Assembly (NCBI RefSeq): GCF_025128095.1
Contig: NZ_JAHLYT010000033.1
Coordinates: forward strand, 25,846-89,845
Origin: Synechococcus sp. CS-1328
GTDB lineage: Bacteria; Cyanobacteriota; Cyanobacteriia; PCC-6307; Cyanobiaceae
Direction: 5' to 3'
DNA length: 64,000 bases
Position 1 is the first letter of the stretch. Every line of letters starts with the position of its first letter. Positions 31,070 through 40,506 of the stretch are shown one piece after another. Made by a program: the position numbers and the translations under genes. The notes under the pieces were generated by a model. That model saw only the letters and a list, made by a program, of their open reading frames with translations. It made no database searches and was not told the DNA's origin.

Positions 31070-32002
31070 GTGCTGGCCGCCACCCCTGCCACGTCCTCTG
31101 CTTTGCTCCCATCCCTGGATGAGGCTTACGACCAGTGCCGCCAGGAAACCGCCCAATGGGCCAAGACCTTCTATCTGGGCACCCTGCTGATGCCCGCAGC
31201 CAAGCGGCGGGCGATCTGGGCGATATACGTCTGGTGCCGCCGCACCGATGAATTGATGGACAGCCCCCAGGCCCAGGATCTGCCTGTGGCCCAGCTGTCA
31301 GACCGGCTCGATCGCTGGGAAGAGCGCACCCGCGCCCTGTTCGCGGGGAAGGTGCAGGACAGCCTGGATCGAGTGATGGCCGACACGCTGGAGCGCTATC
31401 CCCAGCCGCTGCAACCCTATCTCGACATGATTGAGGGGCAGCGGATGGATCTGTTTCAGCATCGCTATGCCACCTTTAATGATCTGGAGCTCTACTGTTA
31501 CCGGGTCGCTGGAACCGTCGGTCTGATGACGCAGGAGGTGATGGGTCTGGACTCGGCCTACACCACGGCTCCCTGGAGTGAGCGGCCCGACACATCCAAA
31601 GCAGCGGTAGCCCTGGGGATTGCCAATCAACTCACCAACATTCTCCGCGATGTGGGAGAGGATCGCGGCCGGGGCCGCATCTACTTACCACAGGAAGATC
31701 TGAACACGTTTGGCTATTCCGAATCCGAACTGATGGCAGGGCGTCTGACGGAGAACTGGCGAGCCCTGATGCGCTTTCAACTGCAGCGTGCCCGTGACTG
31801 GTTCGCCCGCTCCGAAGAGGGGGTGCGCTGGCTGGCACCTGATGCACGCTGGCCGGTCTGGGCTTCGCTACGGCTCTATCGCGGCATCCTCGATGTGATT
31901 GAACGCCATGATTACGATGTCTTCAATAAGCGGGCCTATGTTCCACGGGTGGGCAAGCTGCTGGATCTGCCGCTCTCCTTTGTGATCGCCCAGGCTCGAT
32001 GA
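31070..32002 (+). CDS. crtB: Phytoene synthase
   Basis: CrtB condenses two geranylgeranyl diphosphates into phytoene, the first committed carotenoid step. Both aspartate-rich motifs are present: D60-D64 in RRTDELMD and D194-D198 in ILRDVGEDRGRGR. A start GTG at 31070 gives 310 residues and lies two bases after crtP, an arrangement common in cyanobacteria. Its stop overlaps the TolC-like start by ATGA, so transcription continues into that gene. Confidence 0.96.
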   Translation: MLAATPATSSALLPSLDEAYDQCRQETAQWAKTFYLGTLLMPAAKRRAIWAIYVWCRRTDELMDSPQAQDLPVAQLSDRLDRWEERTRALFAGKVQDSLDRVMADTLERYPQPLQPYLDMIEGQRMDLFQHRYATFNDLELYCYRVAGTVGLMTQEVMGLDSAYTTAPWSERPDTSKAAVALGIANQLTNILRDVGEDRGRGRIYLPQEDLNTFGYSESELMAGRLTENWRALMRFQLQRARDWFARSEEGVRWLAPDARWPVWASLRLYRGILDVIERHDYDVFNKRAYVPRVGKLLDLPLSFVIAQAR

Positions 32003-33570
32003 CGCGGTTCAGTTTGTCCGGACGTCACGGCCGGCTATGGGCACCCCTGTTGATCGGCCTGCAGGCGGCCCTTCCCCTTGCGGCCGAACCGCTGCCGGCG
32101 GCCTTGCCTTCTGATTCGAGTGTGGAAGGCCTCGGGGCGGGCTGGCCTCAGACCCGGCCCGCCCCGACTGAGGCAGCCTTACCGCCGGAGGCACTGGGCC
32201 GATTGACCTTGCCCCAGGCCCTGGAGTGGGCCAGCCAAAGAAATCCAGTGCTGCGTCAATCCTACGAAGAACTGGTGGCCACACAGAACAGTCTCGGAGC
32301 CGCCTATGCCACCTGGTGGCCGGTGATCAACCAATCGATCAATGGTGGCCCCTACGGAGCACGCTCCTACTACAACTACCCGGGCGCGTTCAGTGGAGGC
32401 GTGCCTTCACCCGGCCCGTACCGTGATCAAAAGGCCTTCATCGGCAGTTATTTCCAAGCGATTGCCCAGTTCGATCTCACCTGGAACCTGTTCGATCCGG
32501 CCCGCACGCCCACCATCTGGCAAAACAAGTACCAGGTGCGTCAGGCCGCAGACACTTACGTGATCGCCCGCCGCGACAACCGCCTGCAGACGTCCCAGGC
32601 CTTCATCGAGCTGCAGCAGGCCGTGGCCCAGGTGCTGACGGGCCAGCAGATTGTTGACAATGACCGCCTGCTGTTTGGCCTGACCCAGTCGCGCTTCAAC
32701 CTCGGATCGGCCACCAAGGTGGACCTGGCCAAGCAGGAATCCGTGCTCAAGGCGGATGAGCGCAACCTCGCTCAATCCCGCCAGGATGTGTTCGTGGCCC
32801 AGGCGGCCCTGGCGGAACTTCTGGCCATTTCCAATGGAACCGCCATCGCCCCCGCCGATCCGCTCACGGCTCTTGGGGCCTGGCCCCATGGTCTCGAGGA
32901 CACCCAGAGCTCGGCTTTGCAATACCGCAAGGTGATCGAGCAGCAGCTGATGGATGTGAAGATCAATGAGGCCCAGGCCCAGATCGAACTGGCCGTGTAT
33001 CGACCCACGATCCAGCTGATCAACAGCCTGCTGTGGACCAAGGCTGCCGGCTTCACCAGCCAGGGCCCTCCCTGGACCCAGGGAGCCCGCTCCGATCTCT
33101 GGGATGCCTCGGCACTGCTGCAGCTCACGTTTACGGGATTTGATGGCGGGCAAGCCCGCATGAATGCCGAGGCCGCCCGCCGCAGGGCCAAAGCGGCAGA
33201 GGCTGCCTATCAAGCATCGATCAACCAGGTTCGTAAAGAGGTGGAAACCTTCCATGCCCAGACCACGATCGGCCGGCAGGTGGTGATCTATTCCTCCGAG
33301 CGGGTGAAGGCCTCCAATGAGGCTCTGCGCCTGCAGACGCTGCGCTTCAATGCGGGCTATGGAACGGTCACTGATGTTGTGCAAGCGCAGCAGGATCTCA
33401 CCCAGGCGGTGATTGGCTACGTCAATGATCTAGCCGATTACAATTTGGCCTTGGTCAACCTTTCCAGGGCCAGTGGACTTGAGTATGTCCCCGATCCAGA
33501 TCTGATTGCCAAACTCGGTACGCCGCTTGAGAACCTGCGTCTTCCGGATGTTCTCAGGCGCAAGCCCTGA
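31999..33570 (+). CDS. TolC-like outer-membrane efflux channel
   Basis: The 523-residue product has an N-terminal signal-like segment (LWAPLLIGLQAALPLAAEP), then the duplicated TolC helical pattern: LPQALEWASQRNPVLRQSYEEL, LGSATKVDLAKQESVL, and in the second half AYQASINQVRKEVE and LRFNAGYGTVTDVVQAQQDLTQA. Such trimers form the outer-membrane duct for type I and tripartite exporters. The devBCA exporter at 42.7-45.5 kb lacks its own channel gene, so this is a candidate partner, as HgdD serves DevBCA in Anabaena (inference). It is coupled to crtB by a four-base overlap. Confidence 0.9.
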   Translation: MTRFSLSGRHGRLWAPLLIGLQAALPLAAEPLPAALPSDSSVEGLGAGWPQTRPAPTEAALPPEALGRLTLPQALEWASQRNPVLRQSYEELVATQNSLGAAYATWWPVINQSINGGPYGARSYYNYPGAFSGGVPSPGPYRDQKAFIGSYFQAIAQFDLTWNLFDPARTPTIWQNKYQVRQAADTYVIARRDNRLQTSQAFIELQQAVAQVLTGQQIVDNDRLLFGLTQSRFNLGSATKVDLAKQESVLKADERNLAQSRQDVFVAQAALAELLAISNGTAIAPADPLTALGAWPHGLEDTQSSALQYRKVIEQQLMDVKINEAQAQIELAVYRPTIQLINSLLWTKAAGFTSQGPPWTQGARSDLWDASALLQLTFTGFDGGQARMNAEAARRRAKAAEAAYQASINQVRKEVETFHAQTTIGRQVVIYSSERVKASNEALRLQTLRFNAGYGTVTDVVQAQQDLTQAVIGYVNDLADYNLALVNLSRASGLEYVPDPDLIAKLGTPLENLRLPDVLRRKP

Positions 33571-33631
33571 CAACCCGTCCGATTAGGATCGAATTACCAA
33601 TCACGACAGCGTTCACGCGTTGATCTCGTCC

Positions 33632-36304
33632 ATGGTTGTCAATGCACGGGCGATTGAGCGTCAGGTGCGCCGCCAGACGGTGGGCTGGTTCCTCGTCGTA
33701 TCGGCTCTGTTGGTGGGGGCCAGCGTCTACAGCCTGACCCAGCTGCGCAGCACCATTCAGGGATTCGCGGCGGAGCGCTCCATGGCTGTGGTGAGCAGTG
33801 TCCGCAGCCAGATGAAAGTGATGGACAGCATTTACCGAGAGCTGGTGCTCGCGGCCCTGCGGGTTCTCAAGGCCGACACGCTGGAGTTGGGCGCTCCTTC
33901 TCTGGGGCCGCCGGTGCCATTGGCGGGCCGCACCGTTGCCGATCTTCGCTTTGGCGACACTTCCATGACCGGCCGCGATGCCGTGGTGGACGGGGTGGTG
34001 CGTCGCATGGGTGGGACGGCGACTCTGTTTGTCGTGAGTGGCGACAATTTCGTACGGGTCAGCACCAACGTGCGCCAATCGGATGGTCAGCGGGCCGTGG
34101 GGACTCTGCTCGACCCTTCCGGTCGGGTGATTCGATTACTACGCAGGGGAGAATCCTTCCTTGGGGTCGTAGACATCCTCGGCGAGCCCTATTTCACTGC
34201 CTACGAGCCCATCTTTGCGGTCGGCGATTCGAAAGACAACCCATTTCAAGATCGGGTGATTGGTGCCTGGTACACGGGATTCCGGGTGCAGACCGTCAGC
34301 GTGCTCAAGGAGCTGGTGGGGTCATCACGCATCATGAACCACGGATTCGTGGCCATCCTGGATCGTCAAGGCAAAGAACGTTTTTACTCCGGGAATGTAT
34401 CAAAACAGGAAGTCACTGATGTGATGGAAGCGATCGATAATCTTCCCAATAGCGCGGAGTCGCGCGTGAGATCCTATCGCGTGCGACGGGATGATTACGC
34501 CCCATGGGGACTCAAGATTGTCTCGGCAACCTATCTGCCTGATGTTGATCGCCTCAGTGTGCAGTTGGTCTGGGGCGTGTTTGGCTTTCTTGGCGCGATC
34601 ATCGTGGCTGTTCTGATCGCGTCCTGGTGGTTTTCCCAGAAACTTTCACGGGCCCTGATCTCGCGCGAAGTGGCCAGACTGGAGGCCGAGGAGCAAAAGC
34701 AGGCAGCTGAGGCGGCGAAGCTCGAGGCGGAGTCGGCAAGCCAGATCAAGAGTGCGTTCCTGGCCAACATGAGCCATGAGTTGCGCACGCCGATGAATGC
34801 GATTATCGGCTACAGCGAAATGCTGATCGAAGAATCAGAAGAGATGGAGCCGGCTGAGATGGTGCCGGACCTGGAAAAGATTCATTCTGCCGGCAAGCAC
34901 TTACTAGGCCTGATCAACGACATCCTCGATCTTTCCAAGATCGAAGCAGGCAAGATGACCCTATATCTTGAAAACTTCTCTCCGGCCGAGTTGATCGCAG
35001 AGGCAGTCGCAACCGTTCAGCCCTTACTAACCAAGAACCGGAATCGGATTATCGTCCATAGCCCTGGCAACCTTGGCTTGATTTATGCAGATCAGACCAA
35101 GCTGCGTCAGGCATTGCTGAACCTGCTCAGCAATGCCAGCAAATTCACAGAGCAAGGTCTGATCACAATCCGTGCTTCAACCGTTGCTGAATCTGAGTCG
35201 CCTGATGCCGAACCAGAGGCAGACACGGCACAAAAGGGCGCTCATGCTGACGCAAAAACCGGCGAACGGATTCTCATCTCCATCCAAGACAGTGGCATTG
35301 GCATGAGCGAGGCCCAGATCGGCAAGCTGTTCCAGAGCTTCAGCCAGGCTGACAGCAGCACCACGCGGAAATATGGAGGCACTGGTCTGGGACTGGCGAT
35401 CAGTCGGCGCTTTTGCCAGATGATGGGTGGCGACATTCTCGTGACCAGCCAGCCGGGTCAAGGCAGCACATTCACGATTGACCTGCCGCGCCAAGTGTGT
35501 GAGTTGGAAGCGGAGCCTGCCGCCCCTCCAGCCCCTGTGCTGCGGGATCCGGCCCCACCAGTGGCCGCGAGAGCCAGGGTTCTGGTGATTGACGACGATC
35601 CCACCGCCGTGGAGTTGCTGGCTCGCTTTCTGCATCGCGAAGGCTTTGAGGTCGAAACCGTCACGAATGGCGAGGCGGGCTTGGCAGCAGCCCGCCGGCA
35701 GCGCCCGGATGTCATCACCTTGGATGTGATGATGCCAGGTCTGGATGGTTGGAGTGTGCTGGCAGAGCTGAAGTCTGATCCTGAGCTCTGCCTGATTCCA
35801 GTGGTGATGATGACCATGATGGACAATAAAGAGCTCGGATTTGCCATGGGAGCCACCGAGTGCCTGGCCAAGCCAGTGGATTGGTCCAAGCTTGACCAAC
35901 TGCTTGATCGCATCATCCCAGCCGATCCATCGGGTCATATCCTGGTCGTCGAAGACGATCCCTCTCAATCAGACATGTTGCGGCGCATGCTCGCCAGGGA
36001 AGGTTGGCGCGTTGACCTGGCGGCCAATGGCCGTGAAGCCCTGGAGGCCGTCTCGAAAGCCAGACCTGCATTGATTCTGCTGGACCTGATGATGCCTGAA
36101 ATGGACGGCCTTGAGTTTGTGGAGTTGCTGCAGAACAACCCAGGCGCCGAGTCGATCCCAATTATCGTGCTTTCCGCAAAGTCCCTGTCGCCGGAGGATC
36201 AGCTCAGACTCAATGGTCGCGTCCAGACAGTGATCGCAAAAGGCTCTTTCAACCGATCTACACTGGTCAGTCAGATCGATTCCCTGATCGCGTCTAAGTC
36301 TTGA
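33632..36304 (+). CDS. Membrane Cache-domain hybrid histidine kinase with two receiver domains
   Basis: Domains in order, in 890 residues: transmembrane helix (about 17-37), a periplasmic Cache3/Cache2-type sensor (about 40-300; [50 protein letters not shown]), a second helix (about 315-338), a coiled coil, HisKA with His382 in [11 protein letters not shown], HATPase_c with N, G1 and G2 boxes ([27 protein letters not shown]), and two receivers with phosphoacceptors D698 ([10 protein letters not shown]) and D818 ([10 protein letters not shown]). It begins a five-gene run of signalling genes. ATG 33632 is chosen; TTG 33620 is in frame upstream. The ligand is unknown. Confidence 0.92.
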   Translation: MVVNARAIERQVRRQTVGWFLVVSALLVGASVYSLTQLRSTIQGFAAERSMAVVSSVRSQMKVMDSIYRELVLAALRVLKADTLELGAPSLGPPVPLAGRTVADLRFGDTSMTGRDAVVDGVVRRMGGTATLFVVSGDNFVRVSTNVRQSDGQRAVGTLLDPSGRVIRLLRRGESFLGVVDILGEPYFTAYEPIFAVGDSKDNPFQDRVIGAWYTGFRVQTVSVLKELVGSSRIMNHGFVAILDRQGKERFYSGNVSKQEVTDVMEAIDNLPNSAESRVRSYRVRRDDYAPWGLKIVSATYLPDVDRLSVQLVWGVFGFLGAIIVAVLIASWWFSQKLSRALISREVARLEAEEQKQAAEAAKLEAESASQIKSAFLANMSHELRTPMNAIIGYSEMLIEESEEMEPAEMVPDLEKIHSAGKHLLGLINDILDLSKIEAGKMTLYLENFSPAELIAEAVATVQPLLTKNRNRIIVHSPGNLGLIYADQTKLRQALLNLLSNASKFTEQGLITIRASTVAESESPDAEPEADTAQKGAHADAKTGERILISIQDSGIGMSEAQIGKLFQSFSQADSSTTRKYGGTGLGLAISRRFCQMMGGDILVTSQPGQGSTFTIDLPRQVCELEAEPAAPPAPVLRDPAPPVAARARVLVIDDDPTAVELLARFLHREGFEVETVTNGEAGLAAARRQRPDVITLDVMMPGLDGWSVLAELKSDPELCLIPVVMMTMMDNKELGFAMGATECLAKPVDWSKLDQLLDRIIPADPSGHILVVEDDPSQSDMLRRMLAREGWRVDLAANGREALEAVSKARPALILLDLMMPEMDGLEFVELLQNNPGAESIPIIVLSAKSLSPEDQLRLNGRVQTVIAKGSFNRSTLVSQIDSLIASKS

Positions 36305-36341
36305 ACAATTCCGCTACGACCCTTACCATCTATTCCAGGCC

Positions 36342-36731
36342 ATGACACGTCTACTCCTGGTTGAAGACAATGAAATGAACCGCGACATGTTGTCGCGCCG
36401 CCTGATCCGCAAAGGCTACGAAATCCTTCTGGCTGTTGATGGTGGCGAAGCGGTCGATCTTGCTCGCTCCGAGTTACCAGATCTGATCCTAATGGACATG
36501 AGCCTGCCGGTCATTGACGGATGGGAGGCCACCCGCCAGCTCAAGGCGGATGAACGGACCCGCCTGATCCCGATCATTGGGCTCACCGCCCATGCCATGG
36601 CCGGCGATCGCGAGAAATGTCTGGCTGCCGGCTGCAACGACTACGACACCAAACCGGTCGATCTGGCTCGCCTGCTCGACAAGATTCAGACACAGCTCGA
36701 TCAGCTCGGCCAGGCATCAGATTCACGATGA
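36342..36731 (+). CDS. Single-domain response regulator (DivK/CheY-like)
   Basis: This 129-residue protein is a lone receiver: acidic pocket VEDNEMNR (E8, D9), phosphoacceptor D52 in LILMDMSLP, conserved Thr/Ala in LTAHAMAG and Lys in DTKPVD. Without an output domain it should act as a phosphate shuttle or through protein binding. It starts 37 bases after the hybrid kinase and its stop overlaps the next start by ATGA, so it is probably part of the same relay. Confidence 0.9.
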   Translation: MTRLLLVEDNEMNRDMLSRRLIRKGYEILLAVDGGEAVDLARSELPDLILMDMSLPVIDGWEATRQLKADERTRLIPIIGLTAHAMAGDREKCLAAGCNDYDTKPVDLARLLDKIQTQLDQLGQASDSR

Positions 36732-37780
36732 TGGAGCAAACCCAACCCCGGCAAGACGACAGCTTCGTGCAACTGCGCCACGATCTTCGCACTCCGATCA
36801 ATCAGATTCTCGGATACAGCGAACTTCTCGAGGAAGAGCTGGAGGCAAGCCAGCCGCAGAGCGTGGCTGATCTGCGCAAGATTCAGCAGGCAGCAAAAGG
36901 CATGCTCGAGCTGATTGTTGTCCACCTCACACCAGGATCCTCCCCTCAGGCGGATCCAGTCGTTAAAGCCGTAGCGGCTTCAGTCGAGACGCCAACACAG
37001 ACGTCACCATCGCAACCCACGTCGGTCCTGAAGGGAGTGCCGGCCGCACCCAGCCGTTCGCGAAGTGGTGGTCATCTGCTGGTGGTCGATGATCAGGCCC
37101 TCAACCGCGACCTGCTGCGCGATCGCCTCACCCGAGAGGGATACACCGTGGCAATGGCAGAAGATGGCGCTCAGGCCCTGGAGAAGGTGCGGCGTAACAG
37201 CTTTGATCTGATCCTGCTGGATGTGATGATGCCAGGAATCGACGGCTATACCGTCCTGGCTGAACTAAAGCAAGACGAAGGGCTACGTCATATCCCTGTG
37301 ATTATGATCAGCGCGATCGATGAGATCTCCAGTGTGGCCCGCTGCATCGAAGTCGGTGCAGACGAGTATCTACCGAAGCCATTCAATCCAACGATTCTGC
37401 GAGCACGGATTGGAGCCTGCCTGGAGAAGAAGTTTCTGCGTGATCAAGAGACCCAGATCTATCAGGCCCTTCTCGACAGCCAGTCGCAACTGGCACAGGA
37501 GCTGGACGAGGCGGCTCGTTATATCGATTCACTGCCGCCCGAATCCGAGACCGATTCCGCGATTGGGCCCATCGTCAAGGCATTCAAGCGGATGTCCACG
37601 GCGGTGGAACGGAGAGAAAATCAGCTGCGTCAGCAGATCCGTGAACTGGAGATCGACATCAATCCGGTGGTCTTGCAAGGACAGGTGGGCTCCATTCTGG
37701 CCAATCCCTCCTTTGATGCCCTCAGTGAACGGGCCCGTGCCATGCGCAAGCGGCGGGACTCCTTCGGTACGGCAACTTGA
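36728..37780 (+). CDS. HisKA-REC protein lacking a kinase ATPase domain
   Basis: The 350 residues hold a HisKA-type dimerisation/phosphoacceptor segment (His18 in LRHDLRTPINQILGYSELLEE), a linker rich in Pro, Ser and Thr (about 70-112), a receiver with D165 (LLDVMMPGIDGY) and Lys in LPKPFNP, and a C-terminal helical region (about 235-320) likely to form a coiled coil. No N, G1, F or G2 box of an ATPase domain can be found. It therefore cannot autophosphorylate and may be a phosphotransfer or scaffold protein for the neighbouring kinase. Start ATG 36728 overlaps the preceding stop. Confidence 0.85.
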   Translation: MMEQTQPRQDDSFVQLRHDLRTPINQILGYSELLEEELEASQPQSVADLRKIQQAAKGMLELIVVHLTPGSSPQADPVVKAVAASVETPTQTSPSQPTSVLKGVPAAPSRSRSGGHLLVVDDQALNRDLLRDRLTREGYTVAMAEDGAQALEKVRRNSFDLILLDVMMPGIDGYTVLAELKQDEGLRHIPVIMISAIDEISSVARCIEVGADEYLPKPFNPTILRARIGACLEKKFLRDQETQIYQALLDSQSQLAQELDEAARYIDSLPPESETDSAIGPIVKAFKRMSTAVERRENQLRQQIRELEIDINPVVLQGQVGSILANPSFDALSERARAMRKRRDSFGTAT

Positions 37781-37839
37781 GCGCCGCGACCTGAGCGCGA
37801 CAACCTGAGAGCCGTAAACAGGCCGCGTCACCGCGATCC

Positions 37840-37863
37840 CTGGAGTCGGCCTGTGGACTCCAG
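37840..37863. other. Perfect 8-bp inverted repeat in the gap before the MinD-like gene
   Basis: CTGGAGTC at 37840-37847 pairs with GACTCCAG at 37856-37863 around an 8-base loop. No T-run follows, so it may be an operator or an RNA stem rather than a terminator. Function unknown. Confidence 0.4.
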
Positions 37864-37913
37864 TCCAGTTCAATCGTAGGGTTGCCGGGCTGCCAGGCTG
37901 CTCGCCCACTGCG

Positions 37914-38678
37914 ATGACCAAGATTCTCTGTGTCCATTCCTTTCGGGGAGGCACTGGCAAGTCCAATCTTTCCGCCAATCTGGCCACAGCGCTTGCCATG
38001 ACGGGGCGGCGGGTGGCTGTGGTGGATACTGACCTCGCCTCACCAGGCGTGCATGTTCTGTTTCAGTTCACGCCGGGGCCGGATGACGCCACGTTGAACG
38101 ATCACCTCCAGGGTTCGGCGCCGATCGAGGCCTGCTGTCATGAGGTGACACCGGACGAAGTCAAACGCAAGGGCGGTCATATATTTCTGCTGCCGGCATC
38201 GATGGACAGCGACCGGATTGCTCGCCTGCTGCGAGAGGGCTATTCGGTGGAGGCGCTGAATGATGCGATTTTTGAAATTGCTGAATTGAAAGATCTCGAT
38301 GCTGTGATCGTAGATACGCATCCGGGAATCAACGAAGAAACTCTGCTCACCACAGCCATCTCTGATTGCCTGGTGATGGTGATGCGGCCCGATAGTCAGG
38401 ATTATCTCGGCACTGCCGTGGCCCTGGAAGTGGCCCAGCGGCTTGAGGTGCCGAATGCCAGGCTGGTGGTGAACAAATTGCCCCGTCACTTTGATGCCGA
38501 ACAGGTCCGCAACCGTGTCCAGCAGAGCTATGGAATTCCTCTCGGTGCCGTGTTGCCCTTGAGCGATGAGTTGCTGGATCTCGCCAGTGGGGGCCTAGCC
38601 CTCCTTGAGGTGGGTGATCACCCCTGGAGCAAGGGGGTGGAAGCGCTGGCCCAGCAACTGATCGATGACATCCTTTGA
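37914..38678 (+). CDS. MinD/ParA-type ATPase
   Basis: The 254-residue protein has a deviant Walker A, SFRGGTGKSNLSANLA (residues 9-24), the switch/Mg region VVDTDLASPG and a Walker B-like AVIVDTHPGINEETLL. In MinD and ParA the first lysine of KGGxGK is the signature lysine that acts across the dimer; here that position is arginine. Members of this group tend to lie beside two-component genes and may localise or gate them; a membrane-targeting helix at the C-terminus (GVEALAQQLIDDIL) is short and uncertain. It overlaps the next gene by 14 bases. Confidence 0.85.
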   Translation: MTKILCVHSFRGGTGKSNLSANLATALAMTGRRVAVVDTDLASPGVHVLFQFTPGPDDATLNDHLQGSAPIEACCHEVTPDEVKRKGGHIFLLPASMDSDRIARLLREGYSVEALNDAIFEIAELKDLDAVIVDTHPGINEETLLTTAISDCLVMVMRPDSQDYLGTAVALEVAQRLEVPNARLVVNKLPRHFDAEQVRNRVQQSYGIPLGAVLPLSDELLDLASGGLALLEVGDHPWSKGVEALAQQLIDDIL

Positions 38679-38931
38679 CACCACGCCCTGGCCCCGCACG
38701 GTCCTGTCGATGGGACTGTTGGTGAGTCTGGATCCACCGGCGCTGCGGCGTCTGCTCAAGGCCGGTCTGCGCCGCGGGCTGCCCCCCGAAGATCTCGATG
38801 ATCTGCTTCGCAGCGACTGGCAGATCGAGCCCGACAGCCCTGACGCCACCGCCTTGATCCACGCCCTGCAGGAGCGTGGCTGGTTGCTCTGGCATCAGGA
38901 GACGCAGCGCTGGAAGACGCACTTCGGCTGA
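38665..38931 (+). CDS. Unknown 88-residue protein coupled to the MinD-like ATPase
   Basis: I do not recognise this protein. It has 88 residues, two predicted helical segments (PPALRRLLKAGLRRGLPPED and TALIHALQERGW) and no membrane helix. Its start ATG 38665 lies inside the end of the MinD-like gene (14-base overlap), which argues for translational coupling and a shared function, perhaps as a regulator or partner of the ATPase. Coding potential looks real because the frame is compact and the gene order is tight. Confidence 0.65.
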   Translation: MTSFDTTPWPRTVLSMGLLVSLDPPALRRLLKAGLRRGLPPEDLDDLLRSDWQIEPDSPDATALIHALQERGWLLWHQETQRWKTHFG

Positions 38932-38979
38932 ACGTCTCTGGTTCTGCCACCCATTCCATTTGTTCCGGCCTTTCCTCCC

Positions 38980-40029
38980 ATGAACCTCACCCAGACCTGG
39001 TACGCCGTTGCCCTGGCATCGTCGCTGGGGCCGCAGGACCCGATCGGGATCACCTTGCACGGCTGCCCCATCGTGATCTGGCGGGGGAGTGACGGCGGGC
39101 TGCTCGCCGCCGAAGACCGCTGCCCCCACAAAGGGGCTGCCCTCAGCCGTGGCTGCGTGGTGGACAACCAGCTGCGTTGCGGCTATCACGGCTGGACGTT
39201 TGATCCGGCCGGGCATTGTCTGGAGATCCCCGCCAATAAGCCCGGTGTGGCAATTCCGAAGCGGGCCAGAATCCGCATGATGCCCTGCCAAGAGGCCCAT
39301 GGTTTTCTGTGGCTCTGGTGGGACCCCCAGGGTGCTCATCATGCGCCTGAGCCACCACCACTGCCTGCGGTGAGCCATGTGCCGGAGACCGGCGACTCCG
39401 GCTGGCGCCAACTGGAGGGCGAAGCGGTGTGGACAGCCCATTGGGTGAGGATTCTGGAGGGTTTCCTGGATCTCACCCATGTGCCCTACGTGCACAAGAG
39501 CACTTTCGGTGGCGCCGCGGCGAATGAGCTCTACACCAGTGAGGAGATCGTGGCTGGGGACAGCCTCTACGCCCTGATCGATACGCCCCGCGATCAGAAC
39601 TACCGCTCCGATCAGGCCAGCAATCCCTTCCTGCGGCTCTGGGGATCCCTGCGCAACCAGGAGGGCGAATCCAACCCATCGGGGGTTCAGCATCTTCACC
39701 TCTGGATGGCGAATCTGCTGCTGATCCGGGTGGAATTCCGCGACTTCATGATTTACCTCTGCCTGGTGCCGGTGCCGCTCGGCGATGGTCGCTCCCACCT
39801 GCTCTGGCGCCATTTCCGCTCCTTCCTCAAGAGCCCGCTGGCGGACGGCAATGCCCTCAAGCGGGTCAAGCGTTTTCTGGGGGAAGACAAGTTGATTCTG
39901 GAATCGATGCAACCCTTCGAGCCCGATCTCGATGGGCGCGAGGATCTGTTGCTGGCCAGTGATTCTCTGACTCTTGCGTTGCGCAAGTTGTTGCGGGCCA
40001 AGCGCGAAGCTAACCTCATCCTCGACTGA
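38980..40029 (+). CDS. Rieske [2Fe-2S] oxygenase (PaO/TIC55-like)
   Basis: The N-terminal Rieske domain has both ligand pairs: C48, H50 in CPHKG and C67, H70 in CGYHGW. The catalytic domain has the mononuclear iron motif with E160, D164, H167 and H172 (LEGFLDLTHVPYVHK). The 349-residue protein resembles the pheophorbide a oxygenase/chlorophyllide oxygenase superfamily, which acts on tetrapyrroles and other ring substrates with electrons from ferredoxin. The substrate is not fixed by sequence. It follows the signalling run by 48 bases. Confidence 0.88.
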   Translation: MNLTQTWYAVALASSLGPQDPIGITLHGCPIVIWRGSDGGLLAAEDRCPHKGAALSRGCVVDNQLRCGYHGWTFDPAGHCLEIPANKPGVAIPKRARIRMMPCQEAHGFLWLWWDPQGAHHAPEPPPLPAVSHVPETGDSGWRQLEGEAVWTAHWVRILEGFLDLTHVPYVHKSTFGGAAANELYTSEEIVAGDSLYALIDTPRDQNYRSDQASNPFLRLWGSLRNQEGESNPSGVQHLHLWMANLLLIRVEFRDFMIYLCLVPVPLGDGRSHLLWRHFRSFLKSPLADGNALKRVKRFLGEDKLILESMQPFEPDLDGREDLLLASDSLTLALRKLLRAKREANLILD

Positions 40030-40044
40030 CGCACGCAATCGGTG

Positions 40045-40506
40045 ATGGCTGATTCCTCTGGCGATCCAGCGACTGGCGATATCCCGGCTGACGATCCTGT
40101 GATCGCCATCGAAGCCTTCGATCATGTGGCGCTCACCGTCTCTGATCCGGCGCGGTCGATGTGCTGGTATCAAGAGATGTTCGGCTTCCGTGAGGCCCAC
40201 ATGGAAGGGCTCAAGGTGGGGCCTCCGTTCATTCTGCGGGTGGTGGGGGAGTCGTATCTCAACCTGTTTCCGCCGGATCCAGGCAGCACCCAGCCGGTGC
40301 CGGGCCATGACGTGCTGGCCATGCGGCATCTCGCCTTCCGGATTCCCTTCGACCGGATGGAGTCGATCGAGCAGCAGCTGCGCGACAAGGGGCTGGCAGT
40401 GTCATCGTTTTTTTATGGGCCCCGGTGCCGCTCGATCTTTGTGAGCGATCCCGATGGGCACCAGATCGAACTGATCGGCTACGGCGAGGGTGTGTTTGTG
40501 GGCTGA
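40045..40506 (+). CDS. VOC/glyoxalase-fold protein
   Basis: The VOC metal-binding fold is visible in this 153-residue product: AFDHVALTVSDPARSMCWYQEMFGF, then MRHLAFRIP, and FVSDPDGHQIELIGY near the end. Family members include glyoxalase I, dioxygenases and isomerases; no specific one is indicated. Start ATG 40045 follows a GTG at 40042. It overlaps the end of the opposing MFS gene by 28 bases and may share a transcript with the Rieske gene 15 bases upstream. Confidence 0.8.
   Translation: MADSSGDPATGDIPADDPVIAIEAFDHVALTVSDPARSMCWYQEMFGFREAHMEGLKVGPPFILRVVGESYLNLFPPDPGSTQPVPGHDVLAMRHLAFRIPFDRMESIEQQLRDKGLAVSSFFYGPRCRSIFVSDPDGHQIELIGYGEGVFVG

Noticed and set aside
37840..37863. Terminator between the HisKA-REC and MinD-like genes
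   Set aside because: The inverted repeat lacks a T-run on either side, so I list it only as an inverted repeat.
38347..40329. 660-codon minus-strand frame
   Set aside because: It is antisense to the MinD-like, 88-residue, Rieske and VOC genes, whose motifs are clear on the plus strand.
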